DNA from: Cupriavidus pauculus
GTDB lineage: Bacteria > Pseudomonadota > Gammaproteobacteria > Burkholderiales > Burkholderiaceae
Direction of reading: 5' to 3'
DNA: 64,000 bases
Assembly: GCF_008693385.1 (NCBI RefSeq)
Contig: NZ_CP044067.1
Location: 1,173,501-1,237,500, forward strand
Part shown: positions 26,082-34,357 of the stretch, in pieces
Numbering within the stretch: position 1 is the first letter of the stretch
Layout: each line of letters starts with the position of its first letter
The notes under the pieces: generated by a model
What the model was told of the DNA's origin: nothing
Databases searched by the model: none
The model's input: only the letters and a program-made list of their open reading frames with translations
Translations under genes and position numbers: made by a program

Positions 26082-27041
26082 ATGAGTACGTCGCCCCCCG
26101 CACTGCCCACCGCCGTCGTCGATACGCACCACCATCTGTGGCGCCTGGAAACGGGCCACTACCCATGGCTGCAGGACCGCTACGACGCCGCTGCCTTTTT
26201 CCTCGGCGACTACGCGTCCCTGCGCCGGGATTTCGATACCGCCGACTACCTCACGCACTGGCGGCGCGTACCGGGCGTGACGCTGGCCGCCACGGTCCAC
26301 GTGGAAGCCGAGCGCGACCGCGCCGAATCGCTGGCCGAGACCGCATGGCTGCACGCGGTGCATCGGGAAGCGGGCTTCCCGAACGCCGTGATCGCACACG
26401 TGGATTTCCTCTCCCCGACGCTGGATGACGACCTGCGCGCGCAGCTCGACTATCCGCTCGTGCGCGGCGTACGGTGCAAGCCGCTTACGGCGGCAAGCGC
26501 CGACGCCGCGGCCGCGCTCGCGGGCCAGTCCGGCACGCTGCAGGATCCGCAATGGCGCGCCGGCCTGCGCGCGCTGGCCGATCGGGGCCTGATCTACGAT
26601 CTTCGCGTCCCGTACTGGCACCTCGAAGAAGCCGCCGAGGCGATCGCCGCCGTGCCCGAACTCGACGTCGTCGTCGAACACGCGGGCCTGCCGTGGGACC
26701 GCTCGCCCGAAGGCCTCGCTCGCTGGCGTCGCGGCCTGGCCGCGCTGGCCAGCCTGCCCCGTGTGTCCATCAAGCTGTCCGAGTTCGGCCTGCCGCAAAC
26801 CCCGTGGCAGCGCGAGAGCAACGTCGCCGTGATCCGCGAGGTCCTGTCCCTCTTCGGCGCGCACCGCTGCATGTTCGCGAGCAACCTCCCCGTCTCGGGC
26901 CTGCGCGCCAGCCTGCCGGAGATCGTCGCCACGGTCGGCGCCGCGCTCGAGGGATTGCCCGCATCCGACGCCCGTGCCGTCTGGCACGACAACGCGCTAC
27001 GCATCTACCGCATCACGCAACAAGCAGGAGCAAGTTCATGA
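26082..27041 (+). CDS. Amidohydrolase family protein, COG3618-type (second copy)
   Basis: A 319-residue TIM-barrel hydrolase. It has VVDTHHHLWRLETGHYPWLQ as first metal motif, then TVHVEAERDR, NAVIAHVDF, DVVVEHAGLPWDRSP, IKLSEFGLP and CMFASNLPVSGL. It follows the same plan as the gene at 17325-18236 (HxH at the start, PWLQ, HVEAE, CMFASN). The pair would have related but separate lactone or ester substrates. ATG 26082 has GGAG about seven bases upstream. Its stop overlaps the TRAP small-permease start (ATGA). It is inserted between receptor and permease genes of the TRAP system. Confidence 0.87.
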   Translation: MSTSPPALPTAVVDTHHHLWRLETGHYPWLQDRYDAAAFFLGDYASLRRDFDTADYLTHWRRVPGVTLAATVHVEAERDRAESLAETAWLHAVHREAGFPNAVIAHVDFLSPTLDDDLRAQLDYPLVRGVRCKPLTAASADAAAALAGQSGTLQDPQWRAGLRALADRGLIYDLRVPYWHLEEAAEAIAAVPELDVVVEHAGLPWDRSPEGLARWRRGLAALASLPRVSIKLSEFGLPQTPWQRESNVAVIREVLSLFGAHRCMFASNLPVSGLRASLPEIVATVGAALEGLPASDARAVWHDNALRIYRITQQAGASS

Positions 27042-27538
27042 ACTCCCTATCCGTCCGCATCGTGCGCGCGCTCATGGTCGCGATGATGACCGCCATGATC
27101 GTGCTGGTCTTCGGCAACGTCGTGTTGCGCTATGTCTTCAACTCCGGCATCGCCTTCTCCGAGGAGGCATCGCGTTTCCTCTTTATGTGGCTGACGCTGA
27201 TCGGCGCGCTGCTCGTCATGCATGACAAGGCCCACCTCGGGATGTCCACCGTGGTGTCCCATCTGGGCGAGAACGCCCAGCGCGCGTGCCGCCTGCTGGC
27301 CGATGCCGGCGCCCTTGCCTGCTGCCTGCTGCTCGCGCACGGCGCCTGGCAGCTCGTCGAGATCGGCATGGACGATCGCGCGCCCGTCACCGGCGTGCCG
27401 CTCGGCATCGTCTATGCCTCGCTCCTCATCTGCAGCCTCGGCATGGCCGCCATGCTGCTGCATTCGCTGTGGCGCCTGATCAGCGGGCGCATGGCGCAGC
27501 ACGAACTGGTGCCGCAGTCCGGCACGAGCGGCGAATAA
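27038..27538 (+). CDS. TRAP transporter small permease (DctQ family)
   Basis: A 166-residue, four-helix membrane protein. The helices lie at about 8-30, 42-62, 84-108 and 124-145. The segment NVVLRYVFNSGIAFSEEASR, then FLFMWLTLIGALL, is the DctQ signature. Its start overlaps the amidohydrolase stop and AGGAG lies upstream. It pairs with the large permease 18 bp downstream. Confidence 0.92.
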   Translation: MNSLSVRIVRALMVAMMTAMIVLVFGNVVLRYVFNSGIAFSEEASRFLFMWLTLIGALLVMHDKAHLGMSTVVSHLGENAQRACRLLADAGALACCLLLAHGAWQLVEIGMDDRAPVTGVPLGIVYASLLICSLGMAAMLLHSLWRLISGRMAQHELVPQSGTSGE

Positions 27539-27556
27539 GCGCGAAGGAGTCCCATC

Positions 27557-28834
27557 ATGACCATCTTCGTCTTTGTCGGCTCGCTGCTCGGCGCCATGTC
27601 GCTGGGCATGCCCATCGCGTTCGCGCTGCTCGCATCGGGCGTTGCCCTGATGCTGCATCTCGGCAACTTCGACACGCAGATCCTCGCGCAAAACATGCTC
27701 GAGGGCGTCAACAACTATCCGCTCATGGCGGTACCGTTCTTCATGCTCGCCGGCGAGCTCATGAACGCGGGCGGCCTGTCCCAGCGCATCGTGCGCGTGG
27801 CCGATGCGGCCGTCGGGCACGTTCGTGGGGGCCTCGGCTACGTGGCCATCATCGCCGCCACGGTGGTAGCCAGCATCTCGGGCTCCGCCGTCGCCGACAC
27901 GGCCGCCGTGGCCGCGCTGCTGATCCCGATGATGCGCAAGGCCGGGTACAACGTACCGCGCGCGGCCGGATTGATTGCCGCCGGCGGCATTATCGCGCCC
28001 GTGATTCCCCCGTCGATCGCGATCGTCGTGTTCGGCGTGGTCGCGCAGATCTCCATCACCAAGCTGTTTCTCGCCGGTATCGCACCGGGCGCGATGATGG
28101 CGGTCACGCTTGCGGCCACGTGGTACGTCTGCGCGCGCAAGGAGACGCTCGGGCCCGTGCAGCCGTTCTCCGCCCGCAAGCTGCTGCAGTCGCTGCGCGA
28201 GGGCGTCTGGGCGCTGGTGCTGCCGATCGTGATCATCGGTGGCATGAAGATCGGCGCGTTCACGCCGACCGAGGCCGCCGTGGTGGCCGTCGTCTACGCC
28301 ATGGCGATCGGCCGCTTCGTCTATGGCGAGCTCAAGCTGCGCGAGCTGCCGTCGCTGATCGTCACCGCGTCCAAGACCTCGAGCACCGTGCTGTTCCTCG
28401 TCGCCTGCGCGCTGGTATCGGCATGGCTCATCACCATCGCGAACATTCCGGCGCAGGTCACCGCCCTGCTCGACCCGTTCGTCGATAACAAGATCCTGCT
28501 CATGTTCATCATCATGGTTCTCGTGATCATCGTCGGCACCGCGCTCGATCTGATGCCCACGATCCTGATCATGACGCCGATCCTGATGCCCGTGATCACG
28601 AAGGCGGGGATCGACCCCGTCTACTTCGGCGTGATGTTCGTGCTCAACAACGCGATCGGGCTGCTCACGCCACCGGTCGGCACCGTGCTCAACGTCGTCG
28701 CCGGAACCTCGCGCTGCAGCCTCGACAGCGTGATCGGCGGCGTCTGGCCGTTCCTGCTGAGTCTTACCGCGCTGATGTTCCTGTTCGTGCTGTTCCCCCA
28801 GCTGATCCTGGTGCCGGCCACCTGGCTGCGTTGA
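27557..28834 (+). CDS. TRAP transporter large permease (DctM family)
   Basis: A 425-residue, roughly twelve-helix sodium-coupled permease. The family segments are GMPIAFALLASGVALMLHLG, NYPLMAVPFFMLAGELMNAG, VASISGSAVADTAAVAALLI, GLIAAGGIIAPVIPPSIAIV and NNAIGLLTPPVGTVLNVVAG. With the receptor at 25077 and the small subunit it completes a secondary importer for an organic acid. AAGGAG lies before the ATG. Confidence 0.95.
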   Translation: MTIFVFVGSLLGAMSLGMPIAFALLASGVALMLHLGNFDTQILAQNMLEGVNNYPLMAVPFFMLAGELMNAGGLSQRIVRVADAAVGHVRGGLGYVAIIAATVVASISGSAVADTAAVAALLIPMMRKAGYNVPRAAGLIAAGGIIAPVIPPSIAIVVFGVVAQISITKLFLAGIAPGAMMAVTLAATWYVCARKETLGPVQPFSARKLLQSLREGVWALVLPIVIIGGMKIGAFTPTEAAVVAVVYAMAIGRFVYGELKLRELPSLIVTASKTSSTVLFLVACALVSAWLITIANIPAQVTALLDPFVDNKILLMFIIMVLVIIVGTALDLMPTILIMTPILMPVITKAGIDPVYFGVMFVLNNAIGLLTPPVGTVLNVVAGTSRCSLDSVIGGVWPFLLSLTALMFLFVLFPQLILVPATWLR

Positions 28835-28851
28835 ATAACTGGAGACCCAAC

Positions 28852-29472
28852 ATGACCCCTGCGATGAAATCTGCCCCCGCGCTGCTGGCCACGGCCGTCG
28901 CGCTCGCCGCACTGACGGCCCTCACGGCCCTCACGCCCCTCACGCCCGCACACGCGCAAACGCGCGCCGACAGCCACGCCGCCGCATGCAAGGCCGCGCA
29001 CGACACCCGCCCCGACAACCGCAACTACCCGCGCGACACCGTGCCGCGCTACATCAAGACACCCACGGGCTATCTGATCGTCCTGCGCATGGGCGACAAT
29101 GTATTCGAGCAACTCGAGTCGTTCGCGATCTGCGAGAACGTGCCGGCCGCCAGCCTCTCCGCCATCGGCTTTGCCAACGTCACGTTCGGCTTCTGGGATG
29201 CGGGCAAGCAGGATTTCAATCCCAAGACCTACCGCAATGTCGAGATGGCAAGCATCGTCGGCAGCCTCGCATGGAAGAATGGCAAGCCGTCGATTCATGC
29301 GCACGGCGTGGCGGGCGACTCGCAGTTCGACACTTACGGTGGCCATATCCTTTCGATGGAGGTCGGCACCGGCTCGCTCGAAGTCACCGTGACATTGATC
29401 CCGGAGAAACTCGAGCGCGCGGTCGATCCGCGCATTGGCGCAAACGTGCTGCAATTGTCGAGTTCGCACTGA
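28852..29472 (+). CDS. Exported PPC (DUF296) domain protein
   Basis: A 206-residue protein with a signal peptide (cleavage near TPAHAQTR) and a PPC/DUF296 domain from about residue 65. The domain is marked by GYLIVLRMGDNVFEQLESFA, ASLSAIGFANVTFGFWDAG, VGSLAWKNGKPSIHAHGVAG and GGHILSMEVGTGSLEVTVTL. PPC domains are otherwise known in cytosolic DNA-binding (AT-hook) proteins and as free trimers. A secreted form ending a TRAP operon suggests a metabolite-binding or enzymatic role in the periplasm. GGAGA precedes the ATG 17 bp after the permease. The function is not known. Confidence 0.82.
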   Translation: MTPAMKSAPALLATAVALAALTALTALTPLTPAHAQTRADSHAAACKAAHDTRPDNRNYPRDTVPRYIKTPTGYLIVLRMGDNVFEQLESFAICENVPAASLSAIGFANVTFGFWDAGKQDFNPKTYRNVEMASIVGSLAWKNGKPSIHAHGVAGDSQFDTYGGHILSMEVGTGSLEVTVTLIPEKLERAVDPRIGANVLQLSSSH

Positions 29473-29496
29473 AATGCCTCACCGGCCACCCTCCGC

Positions 29497-29522
29497 CTAT
29501 CGCGCTGATTGGAAATCGGTAT
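29497..29522 (+). promoter_or_regulatory. OxyR-like site upstream of exported catalase
   Basis: CTAT-N7-ATTG-N7-GTAT, three successive tetramers in OxyR spacing, matching the consensus at 4, 3 and 3 of 4 positions. The CTAT-N7-ATTG core is the same as in the katG site. It ends 92 bp before the catalase start. Confidence 0.4.
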
Positions 29523-29614
29523 TGGAGTGAATCCACGATGCGGGACTACATTTCCACTGCTCCGTCGCACGACGCTGCATTCCCAATGTCGAGTCCCCAT
29601 CGAACGGAAACTCC

Positions 29615-31147
29615 ATGCAAAGCCGAAAAAAAACATCACTGCGTGCCGCACTCTCCCTCGCACTTGTCGCCGCCGTTCCCCTGGCCCACGCGCAGATGAC
29701 GCGCGATAACGGATCGCCCGTCGGCGACAACCAGAACTCGCAGACCGCAGGCCCCAATGGCCCCGTGCTGCTGCAAGACTCCCACCTGATCGAGAAACTC
29801 CAGCGCTTCGACCGCGAACGCATCCCCGAGCGCGTGGTGCATGCGCGCGGCACGGGTGCCTTCGGCGAGTTCGTACCCACCGCGGACCTCAGCGATCTCT
29901 CTGTGGCACAGGTCTTCACGCCCGGCAGCAAGACGCCGGTGTTCGTACGCTTCTCCACGGTCATGGGCTATCGCGGCTCGCCCGAGCAGGCCCGCGATCC
30001 GCGCGGCTTCGCCATCAAGTTCTATACGCAGCAGGGCAACTGGGACATGGTCGGCATCAACTGGCCGATCTTCTTTATCCGCGATGCCATCAAGTTCCCG
30101 GACTTCGTGCACGCGAACAAGCCCAGCGCGGTCACCGGCGTGCAGGATGCCGATCTCGCCTTCGACTTCTTCGCGCATACGCCCGAAGCCACCAACATGC
30201 TGACGCACCTGTACAGCGTGGCGGGCATGCCCGACTCCTATCGCAAGATGGATGGCTTCGGCGTGCATGCGTTCAAGCTGGTCAATGCGCGCGGCGAGGT
30301 GCACTACGTCAAGTTCCACTGGAAGAGCCAGCAGGGCATTCATGGCCTGCGTCCCAACGAGATTGCCGCGTCGATCGGCAAGGACTGGAACGTGACGACC
30401 AACGATCTGTACGGCGCCATCCGCAATGGCGACTTCCCGAAGTGGGACCTGTATATCCAGGTGCTCAAGCCCGCCGATCTGCAGCAGTTCGACTTCGACG
30501 CGCTCGACGACACCAAGGAATGGGTCGGCGTTCCCGAGCGCAAGGTCGGCACGATGGTGCTGAACCGCGTGCCCGACAACTACTTCGAGAGCACGGAAGA
30601 GTCGGCCTTCGCGCCGTCACGGCTCGTGCCCGGCATCGAACTGTCGGAAGACCGCATGCTGCAGGGCCGCGGTTTCTCGTATGCCGATACGCAGATGTAC
30701 CGGCTCGGCGCGAACTTCAATTCGCTGCCGATCAACAAGCCGCTCGTTCCGGTGCGCAACAACAACCAGGACGGCGCGATGAACGCGAGCGGCCGCACGG
30801 GCGACGTCAACTACGAGCCTTCGACCATCGCCGAAATCGGGCAGGACGCCAGGTACAAGTACTCGAACCTGCCGCTGTCGGGCACCACGCAGCAGCGTGC
30901 CATCGACAAGAAGCAGCCGTTCAAGCAGGCCGGCGTCTATTTCCGCTCGCTCTCGGAGCAGGACAAGGCCGACCTCGTCACCGCGCTCTCCGCCGATCTG
31001 CGTCACGTGCGCAACCGGGGCAATCTGTACACGATGCTGTCGTACTTCAACAAGGCCGATAGCGGCTTCGGCGCGCGGCTCGTGAAAGCCCTCGATGCGG
31101 ATGGCGCGAAGGTCAAGGCGCTGTCGGACAAGCTGACGGACGATTGA
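29615..31147 (+). CDS. Exported monofunctional heme catalase
   Basis: A 510-residue small-subunit (clade 3-like) catalase with a signal peptide cleaved near VPLAHAQMTR, so it should act in the periplasm. The distal histidine is in PERVVHARGTGAFG, the distal Asn in VGINWPIFFIRD and the proximal Tyr in GFSYADTQMYRLG. All active-site parts are intact; the usual GNNTPVFF is replaced by GINWPIFF. It is followed four bases on by an ankyrin lipoprotein gene, the same arrangement as Pseudomonas katB-ankB, where the ankyrin protein is needed for full catalase activity. Confidence 0.95.
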   Translation: MQSRKKTSLRAALSLALVAAVPLAHAQMTRDNGSPVGDNQNSQTAGPNGPVLLQDSHLIEKLQRFDRERIPERVVHARGTGAFGEFVPTADLSDLSVAQVFTPGSKTPVFVRFSTVMGYRGSPEQARDPRGFAIKFYTQQGNWDMVGINWPIFFIRDAIKFPDFVHANKPSAVTGVQDADLAFDFFAHTPEATNMLTHLYSVAGMPDSYRKMDGFGVHAFKLVNARGEVHYVKFHWKSQQGIHGLRPNEIAASIGKDWNVTTNDLYGAIRNGDFPKWDLYIQVLKPADLQQFDFDALDDTKEWVGVPERKVGTMVLNRVPDNYFESTEESAFAPSRLVPGIELSEDRMLQGRGFSYADTQMYRLGANFNSLPINKPLVPVRNNNQDGAMNASGRTGDVNYEPSTIAEIGQDARYKYSNLPLSGTTQQRAIDKKQPFKQAGVYFRSLSEQDKADLVTALSADLRHVRNRGNLYTMLSYFNKADSGFGARLVKALDADGAKVKALSDKLTDD

Positions 31148-31151
31148 CGTC

Positions 31152-31760
31152 ATGCGCGCAGAGACTCGGCTACTGCTGTCGGCCGCCGCGCTCTGCGCGA
31201 CGCTCTGGCTCGGCGGGTGTGCAAGCTCCAGACCCGTCGAGGCCCCACCGCTCGTCCCCGGCGAACGCGTCAGTGCCAGCCAGTTCGACGGCTACTGGTT
31301 CGACGCGGCGCGCCAGGGCCGCTGGGATGTGCTAGACAGTTTGCTGCAGGCCGGCTATCCGGTCGATCGTGCCAATCCACGCGGTTTCACGGCCGTCATC
31401 CTCGCGGCGTACAACGGCCATCCCGATACCGTTCAGCACCTGATGCAGGCCGGCGCGGATGCGTGCCTCGGCGACAACAGCGGCAATACGGCGTTGATGG
31501 GAGCCCTGTTCAAGGGCGAGATGGATTCGGCCAGGGTGCTGCTGGATGCGCGCTGCGACCCCAATCAGGAGAACAACAGCGGCGAGACCGCGCTGACGTT
31601 CGCCACGTTGTTCGGCCGCTATGCCATCATGCCGTCGCTGATCGCGCACGGTGCCGATCCGAACCACCAGAGCGCGCGCGGCAATACACCGATGCGCACC
31701 GCGCAGACGCAGGGCAACCGGCAGGCGGAAGACGTACTGAAGCGGCTCGGGGCGGATTGA
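31152..31760 (+). CDS. Ankyrin-repeat lipoprotein, AnkB-like
   Basis: A 202-residue protein with a lipoprotein signal (ATLWLGGCASS, lipidated Cys about residue 24) and four ankyrin repeats from about residue 45 (DVLDSLLQAGYPVDRANPRG, HLMQAGADACLGDNSGNTAL, VLLDARCDPNQENNSGETAL, SLIAHGADPNHQSARGNTPM). It would sit in the inner or outer membrane facing the periplasm, together with the exported catalase encoded just upstream, and probably stabilises it or helps its export or heme loading. The operon structure is clear from the four-base gap. Confidence 0.9.
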   Translation: MRAETRLLLSAAALCATLWLGGCASSRPVEAPPLVPGERVSASQFDGYWFDAARQGRWDVLDSLLQAGYPVDRANPRGFTAVILAAYNGHPDTVQHLMQAGADACLGDNSGNTALMGALFKGEMDSARVLLDARCDPNQENNSGETALTFATLFGRYAIMPSLIAHGADPNHQSARGNTPMRTAQTQGNRQAEDVLKRLGAD

Positions 31761-31761
31761 G

Positions 31762-32199
31762 TTACCTGAGCAATATCAGTTGCGGCACGGCATCCGCGCC
31801 GCTCCATACGATCGCGTTCTGGCCGAACCGCACGCCGAGCGCGCGCGCCACGTCGAGCGGAAGACCGGGCACGAGACAACTCTCTTCGCCCGGCCAGTCG
31901 TTCGCCGGATGCTGCCCCACGCCGGGCACCCACGACAACCCCTTCTCCGCCAGCCACGACACCAGCTCACGCTGGCGTGCGGCGTTACGGGCGGGCGTAT
32001 CGGCTTCGCTGAACGGATTCCACGCGGTCACGAATGCGCTGCACCCCACACCATGGAAGCGATGCAATGCGGCCAGCGTTGCGGACGCTTCACCCACCTT
32101 CAGCACGCATGGCATCTCCCCGCCGACGCGATATTCGGTCTCGAGATAGGCATCGATGATGTCGCGCGGAATCGCGGTATGCGGGTCGTGAGGGTTCAT
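31762..32199 (-). CDS. DUF3293 domain-containing protein
   Basis: A 145-residue cytosolic protein whose pattern matches DUF3293. It shows YLETEYRVGGE, AFVTAWNPFSEADTPARNAA and RQRELVSWLAEKGLSWVPGV. It ends with GQHPANDWPGEESCLVPGLP and VRFGQNAIVWSG. No activity is known for this family. It is convergent with the ankyrin lipoprotein gene, one base apart. Confidence 0.8.
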   Translation of the reverse strand: MNPHDPHTAIPRDIIDAYLETEYRVGGEMPCVLKVGEASATLAALHRFHGVGCSAFVTAWNPFSEADTPARNAARQRELVSWLAEKGLSWVPGVGQHPANDWPGEESCLVPGLPLDVARALGVRFGQNAIVWSGADAVPQLILLR

Positions 32200-32404
32200 G
32201 CGCCGAGCGTGTCATGGCCGACAGCCATGCGTCAAGCATGCCCCGCCACAATTCTTTGCAATTGCGACCATCAGGATCGGCGGCGCCGCGCCGTTAGGCA
32301 GTGTGTCCCAGGTGCCCGGAAAGAGCATCGGCACCATCGATGCCCCGGCTACCGGGTGCCGCGCCATGGGACATCCCTCCCCCTTCCGATCGGCCGCGGG
32401 CGCG

Positions 32405-33337
32405 TTACGATGCCGCGCCGCCGCTGTTGCGCCAGACCAGTGGCGGCCGGCCCACGAAGCGCTTGAAGACGGTGGTGAAGTGCGCCTGCGAGCGAAAGCC
32501 GCAATGCATGGCCACATCGAGTACCGAGCACTGCTCGCGGCGCAGGATTTCCTGTGCCCGTTCCACGCGCCGCCGCTGCACGAACTCCTGCGGGCGCACG
32601 CCTGTCGCGCGCCGGAACTGCGCCGCGAAGTACATGCGCGTCAATCCGACGCTGCGCGCGATCTCCTCGAGCGTCAGCGGCCGGGAAAGATGCGCATCGA
32701 TGAACTCGATGGCCCGTCGCAGCCGCCACTGCGGCAATGGCGACAGCTGCCGCGCGGGCAGCGGGCCCGCCATCGCTGCCTGCGAGAAATGCTGCGCGAC
32801 CAGCCGCGCGACGATCGCCATGGTGACACTCTCGCAGAACATATGGCTGAGGTGCGCGTCGTTGGCATGCGCGAGCGCGAGGGCCTGCGCCAGCCGTTCC
32901 ACGGTGGGATCGCCGAACAGCCGTGGGTCGTCGAGCACGATCGGCCCTTCGTGAGGATGCCCGAAGCGCGCCTCGTAGCACGTTGCCAGCACGCGTTGCG
33001 GCACGAACAGATGCAGCACGTCGTAGGCCGTGTGGAATGTCACGCTCACGGGTGTGCCCGGCGCGGTGATCTGGATCATGCCCGCGGGCACGCGGCCATC
33101 GCACAGCACCTGCTCCCGCGATACGAAGCGCAGATTCGCGCCGCGCAGCGTCAGGGCCACGCAATGCAGATCCTTGTGCCCGGCGTGGGAGACCGCCACG
33201 GGTTCCGGCACCGCCGCATCGGTCCATCGCGAGACGATGACCCGGCCGGCATCGCCTTCCTTCCCGTCGTGCCGCGCGGCACGCACGTCACGCCAGCCAT
33301 CGGCCTGAACGATCGGATCGGTGTTGAGAGCACTCAT
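32405..33337 (-). CDS. AraC-family transcriptional regulator
   Basis: A 310-residue AraC/XylS regulator. The sensor half (about 1-190) has a segment typical of the AraC-binding-like group (VSVTFHTAYDVLHLFVPQRV). The helix-turn-helix pair is LTLEEIARSVGLTRMYFAAQ followed by FRRATGVRPQEFVQRRRVER and SVLDVAMHCGFRSQAHFTTV, ending KRFVGRPPLVWR. The ATG 33337 is chosen; an ORF extends further upstream without a ribosome binding site. It is divergent from the SDR gene across 263 bp and is the likely local regulator of it. Confidence 0.88.
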   Translation of the reverse strand: MSALNTDPIVQADGWRDVRAARHDGKEGDAGRVIVSRWTDAAVPEPVAVSHAGHKDLHCVALTLRGANLRFVSREQVLCDGRVPAGMIQITAPGTPVSVTFHTAYDVLHLFVPQRVLATCYEARFGHPHEGPIVLDDPRLFGDPTVERLAQALALAHANDAHLSHMFCESVTMAIVARLVAQHFSQAAMAGPLPARQLSPLPQWRLRRAIEFIDAHLSRPLTLEEIARSVGLTRMYFAAQFRRATGVRPQEFVQRRRVERAQEILRREQCSVLDVAMHCGFRSQAHFTTVFKRFVGRPPLVWRNSGGAAS

Positions 33338-33600
33338 TGCGTCATATCCTCTGATCGCACGCGCCGGACCCGCCAGCGCAACAGTGCAAAGGTACCCATG
33401 GCGGCGGGGCCGCGCCATTCTGCCTTGGGTCGCCGAACTCATGCCTTGGCGTAACGTACTCATACCTCGGCAGCAGGCGTCGCCACGACGCGTTTCATAC
33501 GCGAAATCCGGGCTGCGAATACGAAAGCCGACGCAGTACGCTCGCCATAGCCTGAGCGCACTCTCAGTTGCGACCCCTACCTGCCCAGAAAGGTGTAACC

Positions 33601-34350
33601 ATGGCTTCGTCCAGACCGGAAGGCGCCTATGTGCGCGGACTTCCCCAACAGACCGCCATCGTCACGAGCGCCGCGCGCGGCATCGGCGCCGCGATGGCGC
33701 GCAAGCTCGCGACGCAAGGCTTCAACGTCGTGGTCAATCATCCCGTCGACGATGCCGCCGCGCAGCATGTGGTGACGGCCATCCGCGCGGCAGGCGGACG
33801 AGCGATCGCCGTGCGCGCGGACGTATCCCGCCACGACGCGTTCGCGCAACTGTTCGACGCCGCCACCGCGGAATTCGGCGGCGTCGATGTCCTCGTCAAC
33901 AACGCCGGCCTTGCGAGCAACATGCCTATCGGCAGCATCGACGAACTCACGTTCGACAGGATGTTCGCCATCAACGTGCGTGGCGTGCTCAACGGTCTCA
34001 AGCTGGCCGCCCAGCGCATGCGAGACAACGGCCGCATCGTCAATATCTCCACCAGCGTCGCGGGGATGTCGCCAGCGGGCTACGGCTCGTACTGCGCATC
34101 GAAAGCCGCCGTGGAAGCGCTCACGCGCAGCCTGTCGAAGGAGCTCGGGCCACGCGGCATCCGCGTCAACGCCGTGGCACCCGGGCCCACCGGAACGGGC
34201 CTCGTCACGCATATGCGCGACCTGACCACGCCGCTCGGGCGCATCGCCGAACTCGAGGATATCGCCGAAGTCGTGGCGTTCCTCGTCAGCGACAGCTCGG
34301 GCTGGATCAACGGCCAGTCCGTACGCGTGAACGGCGGCATCCTGTCGTAG
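33601..34350 (+). CDS. Short-chain dehydrogenase/reductase (SDR), classical
   Basis: A 249-residue NAD(P)-dependent oxidoreductase. The cofactor motif is TSAARGIGAAMARKLA (TGxxxGxG with Ser for Gly), then VLVNNAGLASN. The Ser-Tyr-Lys triad lies in NISTSVAGMSPAGYGSYCAS followed by KAAVEALTR. The C-terminus SGWINGQSVRVNGGIL is of the 3-ketoacyl-ACP reductase-like type. AAAGGTG lies before the ATG. It is convergent with the exported hydrolase gene, seven bases apart. The substrate cannot be told. Confidence 0.92.
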   Translation: MASSRPEGAYVRGLPQQTAIVTSAARGIGAAMARKLATQGFNVVVNHPVDDAAAQHVVTAIRAAGGRAIAVRADVSRHDAFAQLFDAATAEFGGVDVLVNNAGLASNMPIGSIDELTFDRMFAINVRGVLNGLKLAAQRMRDNGRIVNISTSVAGMSPAGYGSYCASKAAVEALTRSLSKELGPRGIRVNAVAPGPTGTGLVTHMRDLTTPLGRIAELEDIAEVVAFLVSDSSGWINGQSVRVNGGILS

Positions 34351-34357
34351 GCGCCGC

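Noticed and set aside
25065..28912. Two 600-codon minus-strand ORFs across the TRAP and amidohydrolase genes
   Set aside because: Shadows of well-supported plus-strand genes with signal peptides, membrane helices and ribosome binding sites.
32218..32367. 50-codon minus-strand ORF between the AraC and DUF3293 genes
   Set aside because: No ribosome binding site, no family resemblance and no sign of conservation that can be seen; treated as chance.
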